Shown here piece by piece: positions 53,189 to 62,148 of a DNA stretch of 64,000 nt (its first letter is position 1; every line of letters begins with the position of its first letter). Source of the stretch: Actinobacillus genomosp. 2. GTDB taxonomy: Bacteria > Pseudomonadota > Gammaproteobacteria > Enterobacterales > Pasteurellaceae. The position numbers and the translations under genes are program-made. The stretch covers positions 310,001 through 374,000 of the forward strand of contig NZ_CP103807.1 in NCBI RefSeq assembly GCF_029773605.1, given 5' to 3'. The notes beneath the pieces are model-generated. The model was given only the letters and a program-made list of their open reading frames with translations. It did no database searches and was not told the DNA's origin.

Positions 53189-54286
53189 ATGAATCAACTT
53201 AACGAACAGCAATTAAGTGAAATTAAATTTGTTTTACAAAATTTCACTCATCCAACACTGCAAAAAGATTTAATCGCACTGAATGCGTTTAAGAAAGCGG
53301 AATTAGGTGCAGGTATTTTACGCTTAGAATTGACGATGCCGTTTGCTTGGAACAGCGGTTTTGAGGCATTAAAAGCGGAAACGGAAGCGAAGTTTAAACA
53401 AATTAGCGGTGCAAATGAGGTAAAATGGATTTTAAATTACCAGATTGCAACCTTAAAACGTGCGAATAATCATCCGGCAGTAAACGGTGTCAAAAATATT
53501 ATTGCAGTGACTTCAGGCAAAGGCGGTGTAGGTAAATCAACTACCTCAGTAAATCTTGCCTTAGCATTAAAAGCACAGGGGGCAAAAGTAGGTATTTTAG
53601 ATGCAGATATTTACGGTCCGTCAATTCCACATATGTTAGGTGCTCAGGATCAACGTCCGACTTCTCCGGATAACAAACATATTACACCGGTTGAAGTTTA
53701 TGGGATTCAATCGAACTCAATCGGCTATTTAATGGCGGAAGATAATGCAACTATTTGGCGTGGACCAATGGCAAGTTCAGCGTTAAGCCAATTATTGAAT
53801 GAAACGTGGTGGACAGAACTGGATTATCTTGTGATTGACATGCCACCGGGTACGGGCGATATTCAGCTTACCCTTTCACAACAAATTCCAGTAACCGGTG
53901 CGGTAGTGGTTACGACGCCACAGGATATTGCATTATTAGATGCAGTAAAAGGGATTTCAATGTTCCAAAAAGTTTCTGTACCGGTATTGGGTGTGATTGA
54001 AAATATGAGCGTACATATCTGCCAAAATTGCGGTCACCACGAAGATATTTTCGGCACTGGCGGTGCGGATAAAGTGGCGAAGAAATACGGTACGCAAGTA
54101 TTAGGACAAATGCCGTTGCATATTCGTTTACGTCAGGATTTAGATGCTGGCACGCCAACAGTTGTGGCAGCACCGGAACACGAAACTAGCCAAGCATACA
54201 TTGAATTAGCGGCAAAAGTTGCTTCGGAATTATATTGGCAAGGCTCAGTTATTCCGTCTGAAATTATGATCCGTGAAGTGAAATAA
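53189..54286 (+). CDS. apbC: Iron-sulfur cluster carrier protein ApbC/Mrp
   Basis: This 365-residue protein has an N-terminal MIP18-like domain (about 1-90), a deviant Walker A VTSGKGGVGKSTTSVNLALAL, LDADIYGPSIPHMLG, the DMPPGTGD motif and the CxxC metal site (HICQNCGHHEDIFG). It binds and transfers Fe-S clusters in an ATP-dependent way. It starts 3 nt after the OppA-like gene. Terminator shared with convergent yheS. Confidence 0.94.
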   Translation: MNQLNEQQLSEIKFVLQNFTHPTLQKDLIALNAFKKAELGAGILRLELTMPFAWNSGFEALKAETEAKFKQISGANEVKWILNYQIATLKRANNHPAVNGVKNIIAVTSGKGGVGKSTTSVNLALALKAQGAKVGILDADIYGPSIPHMLGAQDQRPTSPDNKHITPVEVYGIQSNSIGYLMAEDNATIWRGPMASSALSQLLNETWWTELDYLVIDMPPGTGDIQLTLSQQIPVTGAVVVTTPQDIALLDAVKGISMFQKVSVPVLGVIENMSVHICQNCGHHEDIFGTGGADKVAKKYGTQVLGQMPLHIRLRQDLDAGTPTVVAAPEHETSQAYIELAAKVASELYWQGSVIPSEIMIREVK

Positions 54287-54317
54287 CACCGAAATATAGA
54301 AATACGGGAAAGTAAAT

Positions 54318-54367
54318 AAACAGCCGGTAGGATTTGCAGAAAAATTTGCAATTCCTACCGGTTGTTT
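54318..54367. terminator. Bidirectional terminator between apbC and yheS
   Basis: AAACAGCCGGTAGGA (54318-54332) pairs with TCCTACCGGTTGTTT (54353-54367), one G-T pair; A and T tracts flank both sides. Confidence 0.8.
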
Positions 54368-54368
54368 G

Positions 54369-56285
54369 TTAAGTGAGCAATACTTCAAGTTGCTCTTGGT
54401 AGTCAAGCCATTCCATTTCAATTTCTTCAACGTTTTTTTTCGCTTCGATTTGCTTCGCAAGTGTTTCGGTTAGTTGAGCTTTATTTTCCGCTTCATAGAT
54501 TTCGCTTGAAGCTAGTAGTGTTTCGAGCTGATTTAGTTTTTCACTCGCTTTTTCAAGATCTTTTTCTAACTGTGCGATCTTTTTGCGTAATGGTGCGGTT
54601 TGTTGGCGTAACTCCGCTTCTAAACGCTTCTGTTCCTTGCGATTTACCGCACTATTATCCGCTTTTTCTTCCGTACAAGCGGTTGAATTTCCTGAATTTT
54701 TTGCCGCTTCCAGCGTATTTTGTTCATTTAACCATTTTTGGTAATCATCCAGATCGCCTTTAAATTCTTCGACTTTTTTATTATGTACTAGATAAAATTC
54801 ATTTACCGTACTACGCAATAAATGACGATCGTGCGAAACTACTACCAGTGAGCCTTCATAATAAGTGAGTGCATCGGTTAGTGCTTGACGCATTTCTAGA
54901 TCTAAATGGTTGGTCGGTTCGTCCAACAACAGTAAGTTTGGGCGTTGCCATACGATTAACGCTAACACTAAACGAGCTTTTTCTCCACCGGAAAACGAGC
55001 CGACATTTTGTTTTACTTTGTCGCCTTTAAAATCAAAACCACCCAAATAATTACGTACTTCTTGTTCGGTCAATTCCGGTGCAATTTTCTGTAAATGCCA
55101 TAACGGACTTTCATCAAAGCGTAACGTATCCACTTGATGTTGAGCGAAATAACCTAATTGCACACCTTTGGCTAATTGAATATGTCCGGTTTGTGGTGCT
55201 AATTCGCTGGCGAGTAATTTAATCAGCGTAGATTTACCTGCACCGTTTCGACCAAGTAAGCCGATACGTGAGCCAGGGACTAAATTCAACTTTACCGATT
55301 CTAAAATAGTTTTGTCACCGTAACCTGCGCTGGCTTTTTCCATCATTAATAATGGGCTTGGCAAAGCGAGTGGCGGACGGAATTCAAATTCAAACGGGCT
55401 ATCCGCATAAGCAGGTGCAATCAGTTCCATTTTTTCCAAGGCTTTGATACGGCTTTGTGCTTGTTTCGCTTTGGTTGCTTTAGCCTTAAAGCGATCGATA
55501 AAGCTCTGTAAATGCGCAACTTTACGTTGCTGTTGTGCATAAGCGGCATTTTGTTGTGAGATTTTGGTGGCACGCTGAATTTCAAATGAAGTGTAGTTAC
55601 CGGTGTAATCATTTAGTTGTTGATTTTCGATATGAATCACGCGATCAATAATCGGATCGAGAAAATCTCGGTCATGGGAAATAAGTAATAGTGTGCCACG
55701 ATAGTTAGTTAGCCATTTTTCCAGCCAAATCACCGCATCTAAATCCAAGTGGTTAGTTGGTTCATCAAGTAGCAGCAAATCAGAACGGCAGATAAGTGCT
55801 TGTGCTAAATTTAAACGCATACGCCAGCCACCCGAGAACGATTTCACCGGTAAGGAAAGTTGTTCGTTAGTGAAGCCTAAACCGTTTAACAAGGTTGCCG
55901 CACGAGCTTGAATCGTCCATGCGTCAATCGTATCCAGCTGGGTGTGAATCATGGCAATTTGATTACCGTTATTTTCTTGATTGGCTTTCTCTAATTGGCT
56001 CATTAAACCGGTATATTCGCGATCGCCTTGGATCACATAATCCAATGCGGAAATTTCAAGAGCAGGTGTTTCTTGATTTACCCAAGAGATCGCCCAGTTT
56101 TTTGGTAGAGAAATATCGCCGCCTTCCGGTTGTAATTCACCTTTCACTAAAGCGAAAAGTGAAGATTTGCCGCAGCCGTTTTTACCAACCAGCCCAACTT
56201 TTTGACCGGTATGAATGGTGGCGGAGGTATTTTCTAAAAGGACGGATTGTCCACGTTTTAAGATAAGATCAGTGAAAAAAATCAT
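54369..56285 (-). CDS. yheS: ABC-F family ATPase YheS
   Basis: YheS (638 residues) has two ABC domains with Walker A GKNGCGKSS and GRNGAGKST, signatures SGGWRMRLNLA and SGGEKARLVLA, Walker B LLLLDEPTNHLDL in both halves, a positively charged interdomain linker (RFKAKATKAKQAQSR) and a C-terminal coiled coil. There are no membrane segments. ABC-F proteins act on ribosomes, in some cases at stalled peptides; YheS is the group with this layout. Divergent from the small membrane gene pair at 56447. Confidence 0.93.
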   Translation of the reverse strand: MIFFTDLILKRGQSVLLENTSATIHTGQKVGLVGKNGCGKSSLFALVKGELQPEGGDISLPKNWAISWVNQETPALEISALDYVIQGDREYTGLMSQLEKANQENNGNQIAMIHTQLDTIDAWTIQARAATLLNGLGFTNEQLSLPVKSFSGGWRMRLNLAQALICRSDLLLLDEPTNHLDLDAVIWLEKWLTNYRGTLLLISHDRDFLDPIIDRVIHIENQQLNDYTGNYTSFEIQRATKISQQNAAYAQQQRKVAHLQSFIDRFKAKATKAKQAQSRIKALEKMELIAPAYADSPFEFEFRPPLALPSPLLMMEKASAGYGDKTILESVKLNLVPGSRIGLLGRNGAGKSTLIKLLASELAPQTGHIQLAKGVQLGYFAQHQVDTLRFDESPLWHLQKIAPELTEQEVRNYLGGFDFKGDKVKQNVGSFSGGEKARLVLALIVWQRPNLLLLDEPTNHLDLEMRQALTDALTYYEGSLVVVSHDRHLLRSTVNEFYLVHNKKVEEFKGDLDDYQKWLNEQNTLEAAKNSGNSTACTEEKADNSAVNRKEQKRLEAELRQQTAPLRKKIAQLEKDLEKASEKLNQLETLLASSEIYEAENKAQLTETLAKQIEAKKNVEEIEMEWLDYQEQLEVLLT

Positions 56286-56357
56286 TATAAGCGGTCTATT
56301 TTGATGATAGGTTTACAAAATTAAGCTATTTTACCTTATTTTATGTCATTTGTGAGT

Positions 56358-56400
56358 TTTGCGATTTTGATCGCAAAATAGCACTCAAACACTGGTGTTT
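56358..56400 (+). promoter_or_regulatory. Two hairpins in the leader of the small membrane gene pair (copy 2)
   Basis: TTTGCGAT-TTTG-ATCGCAAA (56358-56377) and AAACAC-TG-GTGTTT (56387-56400) are perfect inverted repeats lying 47-89 nt before the start at 56447. They could be a terminator for divergent transcription or a regulatory leader; no T-run follows either. Confidence 0.35.
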
Positions 56401-56446
56401 TATTCATCTTCTTTTTACATTTATCACGATGAAAAAAGGAGAAATT

Positions 56447-56689
56447 ATGTGGAATTTATTTTGTTTTCCAACTAAAAAAGAAACGGTAGAAGCTTGGGCG
56501 AAAATGTTGGAGGACTTTGCTAAAGTTTCAATTATTGCTTTGCCGGTGGTATTCTTCGGCAAAGAAAGTTTGATCTTTAAGGCTTTTGGTATTGGAGGCT
56601 TGATTTTGATTGCTTATTGTAGTCTAATCATTGCAAAATATACTCGAGAGAAAATGAGTGAACTAATCTTTAAGGAGGAAAATGTATGA
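56447..56689 (+). CDS. Small two-TM membrane protein, pair partner A (copy 2)
   Basis: This 80-residue protein begins MWNLFCFPTKKETVEAWAKM, continues LEDFAKVSIIALPVVFF and has two hydrophobic segments (about 27-38 and 44-62) and a charged tail (REKMSELIFKEENV). It is a paralogue of the 73-residue product at 36142. The ATG at 56447 has an AAGGAGA ribosome-binding site, so it is preferred over the ATG at 56429. Its TGA overlaps the ATG of the following tiny gene (ATGTATGA context). No family recognised. Confidence 0.7.
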   Translation: MWNLFCFPTKKETVEAWAKMLEDFAKVSIIALPVVFFGKESLIFKAFGIGGLILIAYCSLIIAKYTREKMSELIFKEENV

Positions 56690-56802
56690 ATGTAGAAATG
56701 ATTATTTTTTTATATTTAATGGCATTTGCTCTGATTGCTTTTGGTTATAAATTGAAAAAAACAGTAGAGAAAATTGAAAAGCAACAATCTAATCAGCATT
56801 AA
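56686..56802 (+). CDS. Tiny single-TM membrane protein, pair partner B (copy 2)
   Basis: A 38-residue product: MNVEMIIFLYLMAFALIAFG forms one TM segment, followed by YKLKKTVEKIEKQQSNQH, a basic/polar tail. It has a strong AAGGAGGA ribosome-binding site at 56672-56679, overlaps partner A by 4 nt (ATGA) and ends before a terminator at 56809. Same layout as 36041-36133: an N-terminal TM then a short charged tail. The good ribosome-binding site and overlap support a real gene. Confidence 0.7.
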   Translation: MNVEMIIFLYLMAFALIAFGYKLKKTVEKIEKQQSNQH

Positions 56803-56808
56803 TCAAAT

Positions 56809-56832
56809 AAAGGGCGTATTTACGCCCTTTAT
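56809..56832 (+). terminator. Terminator after the small membrane gene pair
   Basis: AAAGGGCGTA (56809-56818) pairs with TACGCCCTTT (56821-56830). Confidence 0.75.
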
Positions 56833-56871
56833 CGTTTTATACATTACATTTTAAGGTATTAAAAAAGAGTT

Positions 56872-58113
56872 ATGGCATTACTCCCTTTATCCGAAGCGTT
56901 AGCCAATATGTTGGAGCGCTTACCTTCCCCCACTAAAATCGAAAATTTACCGCTTAATCAATGTGCTAACCGTATTTTAGCAGAAGACATATTTTCCCCG
57001 ATTAACGTACCGAGCTTTGATAATTCAGCAATGGACGGCTATGCGTGTCGTTTAGCGGATCTTGCTCAATTTGAACGTTTAACCGTAGCCGGTAAATCTT
57101 TTGCCGGTAATCTGTTTAACGGCGAAGTAAAAGCTGGCGAATGTGTTCGCATTATGACCGGTGCAATGGTACCGGCGGACTGCGATGTAGTGGTGATGCA
57201 AGAAGATACGGAAGTAGAAACACTTACAAGCGGTCAAATTTTAGTGAAATTTTGCAAAACGCCGAAGCTCGGGCAAAACATTCGCCGAATTGGTGAAGAC
57301 GTAAAACAAGGCGCATTGGTGTTAGCGAAAGGCAGTTTATTAAATGTGACCACTTTGCCGTTATTAGCTTCGTTAGGTATTGCACAAGTGCCGGTATTTA
57401 GCCGTTTAAAAGTTGCAATTCTTTCCACCGGCGATGAACTAACTTCGGTTGGTCAGCCGCTTGAGCAAGGCAAAATTTATGATACCAACCGTTTTGCGGT
57501 GCGTTTAATGTTAGAAAAACTCAATTGTGAGATTTTAGATTTTGGTATTTTACCGGATGATCCGGCAGTATTTGAACAAACATTTAATCAAGCACAACAG
57601 CAAGCAGATGTATTAATTACCAGCGGCGGCGTGTCGGTCGGCGAAGCGGATTTTACCAAAGACGTGTTAGAAAAACTGGGTGAAATTGGTTTTTGGAAAA
57701 TTGCGATGAAACCGGGTAAACCGTTTGCTTTCGGTAAATTGCAACACGCTTGGTTCTTCGGTTTACCGGGTAATCCGGTTTCGGCTTTAGTCACTTTTTA
57801 CCAATTAGTGCAACCGGCGTTAGCTAAATTAGCTGGTGTGAATGTGGAGCGTATTGCAAATCTTACTCAAAATTTAACCGCTATTGCCGATACAAATTTG
57901 AAAAAAACGGTGGGACGACAAGATTTCCAACGTGGCTTCTATTATGTTAATCAACAGGGAGAAGTGGCGGTACGTCCGGTCGGTTCGCAAGGTTCGCATA
58001 TTTTTAGTGCTTTTTATGAAAGCAACTGTTTTATTGTATTAGAAGCGGAACGAGGCAATGTAAATACCGGTGAAAAAGTGACGATTCAGCCGTTTAACAG
58101 TTTATTGAGATAG
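56872..58113 (+). CDS. moeA: Molybdopterin molybdenumtransferase MoeA
   Basis: MoeA (413 residues) has NSAMDGYACR, the SGDE-type motif ILSTGDELTSVG, GKIYDTNRF, SGGVSVGEADF and LPGNPVSALVTF. It inserts molybdate into MPT-AMP to complete the molybdenum cofactor. The ATG at 56872 has a weak AAAGAG upstream. It is followed by moeB 9 nt later, the usual moeAB operon. Confidence 0.95.
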   Translation: MALLPLSEALANMLERLPSPTKIENLPLNQCANRILAEDIFSPINVPSFDNSAMDGYACRLADLAQFERLTVAGKSFAGNLFNGEVKAGECVRIMTGAMVPADCDVVVMQEDTEVETLTSGQILVKFCKTPKLGQNIRRIGEDVKQGALVLAKGSLLNVTTLPLLASLGIAQVPVFSRLKVAILSTGDELTSVGQPLEQGKIYDTNRFAVRLMLEKLNCEILDFGILPDDPAVFEQTFNQAQQQADVLITSGGVSVGEADFTKDVLEKLGEIGFWKIAMKPGKPFAFGKLQHAWFFGLPGNPVSALVTFYQLVQPALAKLAGVNVERIANLTQNLTAIADTNLKKTVGRQDFQRGFYYVNQQGEVAVRPVGSQGSHIFSAFYESNCFIVLEAERGNVNTGEKVTIQPFNSLLR

Positions 58114-58122
58114 TGAGTGAAT

Positions 58123-58869
58123 ATGGAACTTAGCGATCAGGAAATGTTACGCTATAACCGTCAAATTATTTTAAAAAGTGTTGATTTTGACGGACAAGAA
58201 AAGTTAAAAGCAAGTAGCGTATTAATTGTTGGTTTAGGTGGTTTGGGGTGTAGTGCAGCACAATATCTCGCTTCCGCTGGTGTTGGGCATTTGATTTTGG
58301 TGGATTTTGATGAAGTATCATTATCCAATTTACAACGCCAAATTTTGCATACGGATGTGAATATCGGTCAACCGAAAGTGGAATCAGCAAAAGCACGTTT
58401 AAGCCTAATCAATCCGCATATTCAGCTTGAAGCGATTAATAAACAATGTAGTGATGCCGAATTTGCCGAGCTGATTGAGCGAGTGGATTTAGTGGTGGAC
58501 TGTACCGATAATGTTGCGGTGAGAAATCAGCTGAATTTGCAATGTTTTGTGCAAAAACGACCGCTTGTTTCCGGTTCAGCGATTCGTTTTGAAGGACAAA
58601 TTTCAGTCTTTACCTATGCGGAAAATGAGCCTTGTTATAACTGTTTGAGTCAATTATTCGGTGACGGCACTTTAAGTTGTGTGGAAGCTGGTGTGATTGC
58701 ACCAATCGTTGGTGTGGTGGGGAGCTTACAAGCGTTGGAAGCAATTAAATTATTGCTGAATATCGGTAAAAGTTTATCCGGAAAATTATTGATGGTTGAC
58801 GGATTACATTTTTCAGTAAGAGAAATGACCTTGCCAAAACTTAAAGATTGTGAAATTTGTTGTCAATAA
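58123..58869 (+). CDS. moeB: Molybdopterin-synthase adenylyltransferase MoeB
   Basis: This 248-residue E1-like protein has the nucleotide-binding loop VLIVGLGGLGCSAAQYLASAGVGHL, the LQRQILH arginine finger region, DCTDNVAVRNQLN, and zinc cysteines CYNC and CEIC near the end. It adenylates the C-terminus of MoaD. The ThiF paralogue is an alternative, but the moeA neighbour favours MoeB. The ATG at 58123 follows GAGTGA. Confidence 0.92.
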   Translation: MELSDQEMLRYNRQIILKSVDFDGQEKLKASSVLIVGLGGLGCSAAQYLASAGVGHLILVDFDEVSLSNLQRQILHTDVNIGQPKVESAKARLSLINPHIQLEAINKQCSDAEFAELIERVDLVVDCTDNVAVRNQLNLQCFVQKRPLVSGSAIRFEGQISVFTYAENEPCYNCLSQLFGDGTLSCVEAGVIAPIVGVVGSLQALEAIKLLLNIGKSLSGKLLMVDGLHFSVREMTLPKLKDCEICCQ

Positions 58870-58962
58870 ATTGCTAACATTCAAGATGTGCAAAGAATTG
58901 ACAAGTTAGGTTATAGTGTTTGACGCTAAAACGGTTTAGCGATACCATGGCTCTCGTTTTGT

Positions 58963-59038
58963 TCCTCCTTAGTTCAGTCGGTAGAACGGTGGACTGTTAA
59001 TCCATATGTCGCAGGTTCGAGTCCCGCAGGAGGAGCCA
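58963..59038 (+). tRNA. tRNA-Asn (GTT anticodon)
   Basis: A 76-nt tRNA with encoded CCA. TCCTCCT pairs with AGGAGGA, the D-arm is AGTTCAGTCGGTAGAACG, the anticodon loop CTGTTAA gives GTT, and the T-loop is GTTCGAGTC. Very close to E. coli tRNA-Asn. A terminator lies at 59134. Confidence 0.96.
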
Positions 59039-59133
59039 ACTAATTTCCTTTAGTTTTGCTTTTGTTCTTGTTTTATTTGTCTCCTTTTATAAAACAGTGA
59101 TTCATACCTCCAGAATTAGAACAAAAGAATTTG

Positions 59134-59166
59134 CCCCGTAGGTTTTCTACGGGGTTTCTTTTTTTC
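59134..59166 (+). terminator. Terminator downstream of tRNA-Asn
   Basis: CCCCGTAG (59134-59141) pairs with CTACGGGG (59147-59154), followed by a T-rich tail. Confidence 0.8.
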
Positions 59167-59264
59167 TATATCCTTTCAAAATCTTTCCAATATTTTCAAA
59201 TTTTTCCACCACAGAACGCTTACCAATTAATTTTTGTTTAAGTTATCCTGTGGCGAAGAATTAA

Positions 59265-60593
59265 TTATTTTGTAAATAATGAAATCGATTCCAAATGTCC
59301 GGTATGTGGGAACATATCGATCATGGCCGCTTTTTGTAGTTTATAGCCGGCTTGAATCAGTTTCTCCGCATCTCGGACTAATGTGGCAGGGTTGCAGGAA
59401 ACATAAACGATCGTTTCGGGATTCAATGTAGCTAAGTGATCCAAACAGAAAAATGCACCGTTACGTGCCGGATCTAATAATACTTTGTTGAATGGCTCAC
59501 TTGCCCACGGTTTATCGGCAAAAGGCTCATCTAGGTTGGTTTGGTAAAATGCTAGGTTTTTTAGACCGCTTGTAGCTTGATTCTGCTTGGCTTGTGCAAC
59601 CATCGGCTGAACGCCTTCTACACCCACAACAAAGCCGGCTTGTTTAGCGATGGGTAAGGTAAAATTGCCCATACCGCAGAATAAATCCAATACGCGATCT
59701 TGTGCGGAAAGATTGAGCCATTCCAGTGCTTTATCCACCATTTTTTCATTTAATTTGCCATTCACTTGAATGAAATCACGAATCGAAAAGCCCAGTTTAA
59801 CGCCGTGAATTTGGTAGTAGGGCGCTTCGCCACTTAATTGAACGATGTCGTTTTCAGCGGTCATCACAAACAATGAAAGTGAATATTGTTCAGCAAACTG
59901 TTGCAAATTTTGGCTATCTTGCGGATGGAGTTGTCCTACGTTACGCACCAACATCGCAATAGTATTATCCGCTTGAACCAGTTCAATATGTCCAAGCGTC
60001 TTTTTGTTCTGCCACGTGTTAAATAGGCTTTGCAACGGCTTGATAAGCTGAGAAAGTAGTTCTACCAACACTTCACAATGTTCAAGCGGTATGATTTGGT
60101 TTGAATTTTGCATTCTAAAACCAATTGCTAACTGATTATTTTGTAACGCAATACTCAATTTGGCTCGGCGGCGATAGCTTTTATCATTGCCGACAATCAT
60201 TGGCTGAAAATCAATCGGCTGTGATTGCAGTTTCTGTAAGCGTTGAAAAAGTGCCTGCTGTTTGGTTTCACGCTGTAAATCTAGCGGAATATGTTGCATT
60301 TGGCAGCCGCCGCATTTGCCGTAGAGTGTGCAGCTCGGCTGTTGGCGTTCGGCGGATGGTTTTAAAATTTTAACCGCTTTTGCCCGTCCGTATTGGCGTT
60401 TTTCTTCCAATACACGGATTTCAACTTGTTCGTTAGGTAAGGCATTTTCGATAAACCACGTTTTTCCGTCAATTTTCGCCACACCTAAGCCTTGGTAGTC
60501 CAAAGATTGAATAGTAACCGGTGGACAAGCGGTCGTTTTTGCCGATTTTTTTGTTTGTTGCTTTGCAGCTTTTTCAGAGTAGAACAGAGCCAT
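59265..60593 (-). CDS. rlmD: 23S rRNA m5U1939 methyltransferase RlmD
   Basis: RlmD has 442 residues: a TRAM domain at the N-terminus (VTIQSLDYQGLGVAKIDGKTWFIENALPNE), the 4Fe-4S cysteine motif C-x5-C-x2-C (CTLYGKCGGCQMQ), and the SAM domain with LDLFCGMGNFTLPIAK and DPARNGA. The catalytic cysteine is in VYVSCNPATLVRD. It methylates U1939 of 23S rRNA. Divergent from the dGTPase gene (57 nt apart). Confidence 0.93.
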   Translation of the reverse strand: MALFYSEKAAKQQTKKSAKTTACPPVTIQSLDYQGLGVAKIDGKTWFIENALPNEQVEIRVLEEKRQYGRAKAVKILKPSAERQQPSCTLYGKCGGCQMQHIPLDLQRETKQQALFQRLQKLQSQPIDFQPMIVGNDKSYRRRAKLSIALQNNQLAIGFRMQNSNQIIPLEHCEVLVELLSQLIKPLQSLFNTWQNKKTLGHIELVQADNTIAMLVRNVGQLHPQDSQNLQQFAEQYSLSLFVMTAENDIVQLSGEAPYYQIHGVKLGFSIRDFIQVNGKLNEKMVDKALEWLNLSAQDRVLDLFCGMGNFTLPIAKQAGFVVGVEGVQPMVAQAKQNQATSGLKNLAFYQTNLDEPFADKPWASEPFNKVLLDPARNGAFFCLDHLATLNPETIVYVSCNPATLVRDAEKLIQAGYKLQKAAMIDMFPHTGHLESISLFTK

Positions 60594-60650
60594 TTTTAGT
60601 GTAAAATCAAATTCGTAAAGTCAGTTATTATATATGAAAAAGGGGGGAAG

Positions 60651-61976
60651 ATGATTTCTAATGTTTGGGCCGAACGTTTTTTGGCGGATAAAAAACGGGA
60701 GCAAGACCACCGTTCACCATTTCAGCGAGATCGTGCGAGAATTTTACATTCCGAAGCCTTTCGTTGCCTGCAAGCTAAAACGCAGATTCACGCAGTCGGT
60801 GAAGATGATTTTTACCGTACTCGCTTGACCCATTCACTTGAAGTGGCACAGATTGGTAGTAGTATTCGTGCGAAATTATTGCGAGAGAAACAAGCTTTTC
60901 AAGCGGTTGTTTCTGAGCCCAAATTTGCAAATTTAGCCGAAAATCTGACCGCTCTATTACCGTCTCGTAGTTTGATTGAATCACTTTGTTTTGCTCACGA
61001 CATCGGACACCCTCCATTCGGACACGGCGGCGAGATGGCACTCAATTATAAAATGCGTGCGTATGGCGGTTTTGAAGGTAACGCCCAGTCATTTAGGATC
61101 GTTACCCAACTTGAACCTTATACACCGCAACACGGTATGAATCTCACACGCAGAACCTTGTTAGGCATCATTAAATATCCGGCACTGCTTGAAGAAACCG
61201 AACCGCAAACACGTCCGCAATTTGCCGAGTCGCCCTATATTAATTTGCACCAATTTAAAACCTGTAAGGGCATATTTAGCGATGATCTAACCTTTTTCGA
61301 TTGGGTATTAGCGCCGTTAAGCGATCAAGATCGTAAGTTACTACGTACGATAAGTTTCAGTAAAGATCCGCTTGAACCGCATAAAACGCAATATAAATCG
61401 TTGGATTGCAGCATTATGGAACTTGCCGATGATATTGCCTACGGCGTACACGATTTGGAAGATGCGATTGCTGGTGGTATGGTCACGCCACAATCATGGC
61501 AACAGGCAGAGCAACAATTAGCACAATGTTCTTCTAGTTGGATTCAAACGATTTTACCGACCCTTAGCCAGAAATTATTTGCACAACATCGTTATGAACG
61601 TAAAGATGTAATCGGGGCGTTAGTCAATTATTTTGTGACCAATGTCCAATGGCGTGAGCAACCGGGTTTTGATGAGCCGTTATTACGTTTTAATGCGTAT
61701 TTACCGGATGATGTGAAATGTGTGCTGGAAATTTTAAAACGCTTTGTGTATCAATATGTGATTTGTGATGTAAAAACCCAAAGGGTAGAATACAAAGGTC
61801 AGCGTATTTTAATGGCATTGTTCGATATGTTAAGCACTGATCCGGAGCGTTTATTGCCACAAAATATTGCGTTACGTTGGCAACAAGCGGAACAGGCAAA
61901 ACGCCCTCGGGTAATTTGCGATTATCTAGCCAGTATGTCAGATGGACAAGCGTTTAAACTTTATCAAAGTTTATAA
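60651..61976 (+). CDS. dgt: dGTPase-family HD-domain deoxynucleotide triphosphohydrolase
   Basis: This 441-residue HD-superfamily protein has FQRDRARILHSEAFRCLQAKTQ, the first His in YRTRLTHSLEVAQIG, the HD pair in CFAHDIGHPPFGHGGE and the distal Asp in MELADDIAYGVHD. It hydrolyses dGTP (or other dNTPs) to the nucleoside and triphosphate. It is shorter than E. coli Dgt (505) and belongs to the dgt-like type 2 group. AGGGGGGAAG ribosome-binding site. Some members restrict phage by depleting nucleotides, but nothing here points to that. Confidence 0.88.
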   Translation: MISNVWAERFLADKKREQDHRSPFQRDRARILHSEAFRCLQAKTQIHAVGEDDFYRTRLTHSLEVAQIGSSIRAKLLREKQAFQAVVSEPKFANLAENLTALLPSRSLIESLCFAHDIGHPPFGHGGEMALNYKMRAYGGFEGNAQSFRIVTQLEPYTPQHGMNLTRRTLLGIIKYPALLEETEPQTRPQFAESPYINLHQFKTCKGIFSDDLTFFDWVLAPLSDQDRKLLRTISFSKDPLEPHKTQYKSLDCSIMELADDIAYGVHDLEDAIAGGMVTPQSWQQAEQQLAQCSSSWIQTILPTLSQKLFAQHRYERKDVIGALVNYFVTNVQWREQPGFDEPLLRFNAYLPDDVKCVLEILKRFVYQYVICDVKTQRVEYKGQRILMALFDMLSTDPERLLPQNIALRWQQAEQAKRPRVICDYLASMSDGQAFKLYQSL

Positions 61977-62022
61977 TCGCTCGCCTGTTTTATCAGATAA
62001 AATTTAGATTGTTTATTCATTA

Positions 62023-62050
62023 GCCGCTTTATTTATAAAGCGGTTTTTTT
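62023..62050 (+). terminator. Terminator after the dGTPase gene
   Basis: CCGCTTT (62024-62030) pairs with AAAGCGG (62037-62043), followed by T7. Confidence 0.8.
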
Positions 62051-62148
62051 CATAGAAAATTTGCAAATTTTCCGAATAATCCGACCGCTTAAAGTCTGAA
62101 ATTTGCTAGAATAGACGTTAATTTATAAGTAGGAGAAATGATTAAAAA

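Noticed and set aside
54461-54763. 100-codon plus-strand frame inside yheS
   Set aside because: Shadow of the ABC-F gene; composition mirrors the antisense of a coiled-coil coding region and there is no ribosome-binding site.
58963-59264. tRNA-Asn region as an integration site
   Set aside because: No integrase or repeated tRNA end; only a terminator precedes rlmD.
60651-61976. dGTPase as an anti-phage defence gene
   Set aside because: The family includes defence enzymes, but context (rlmD, rapA) is housekeeping and no associated defence genes are present.
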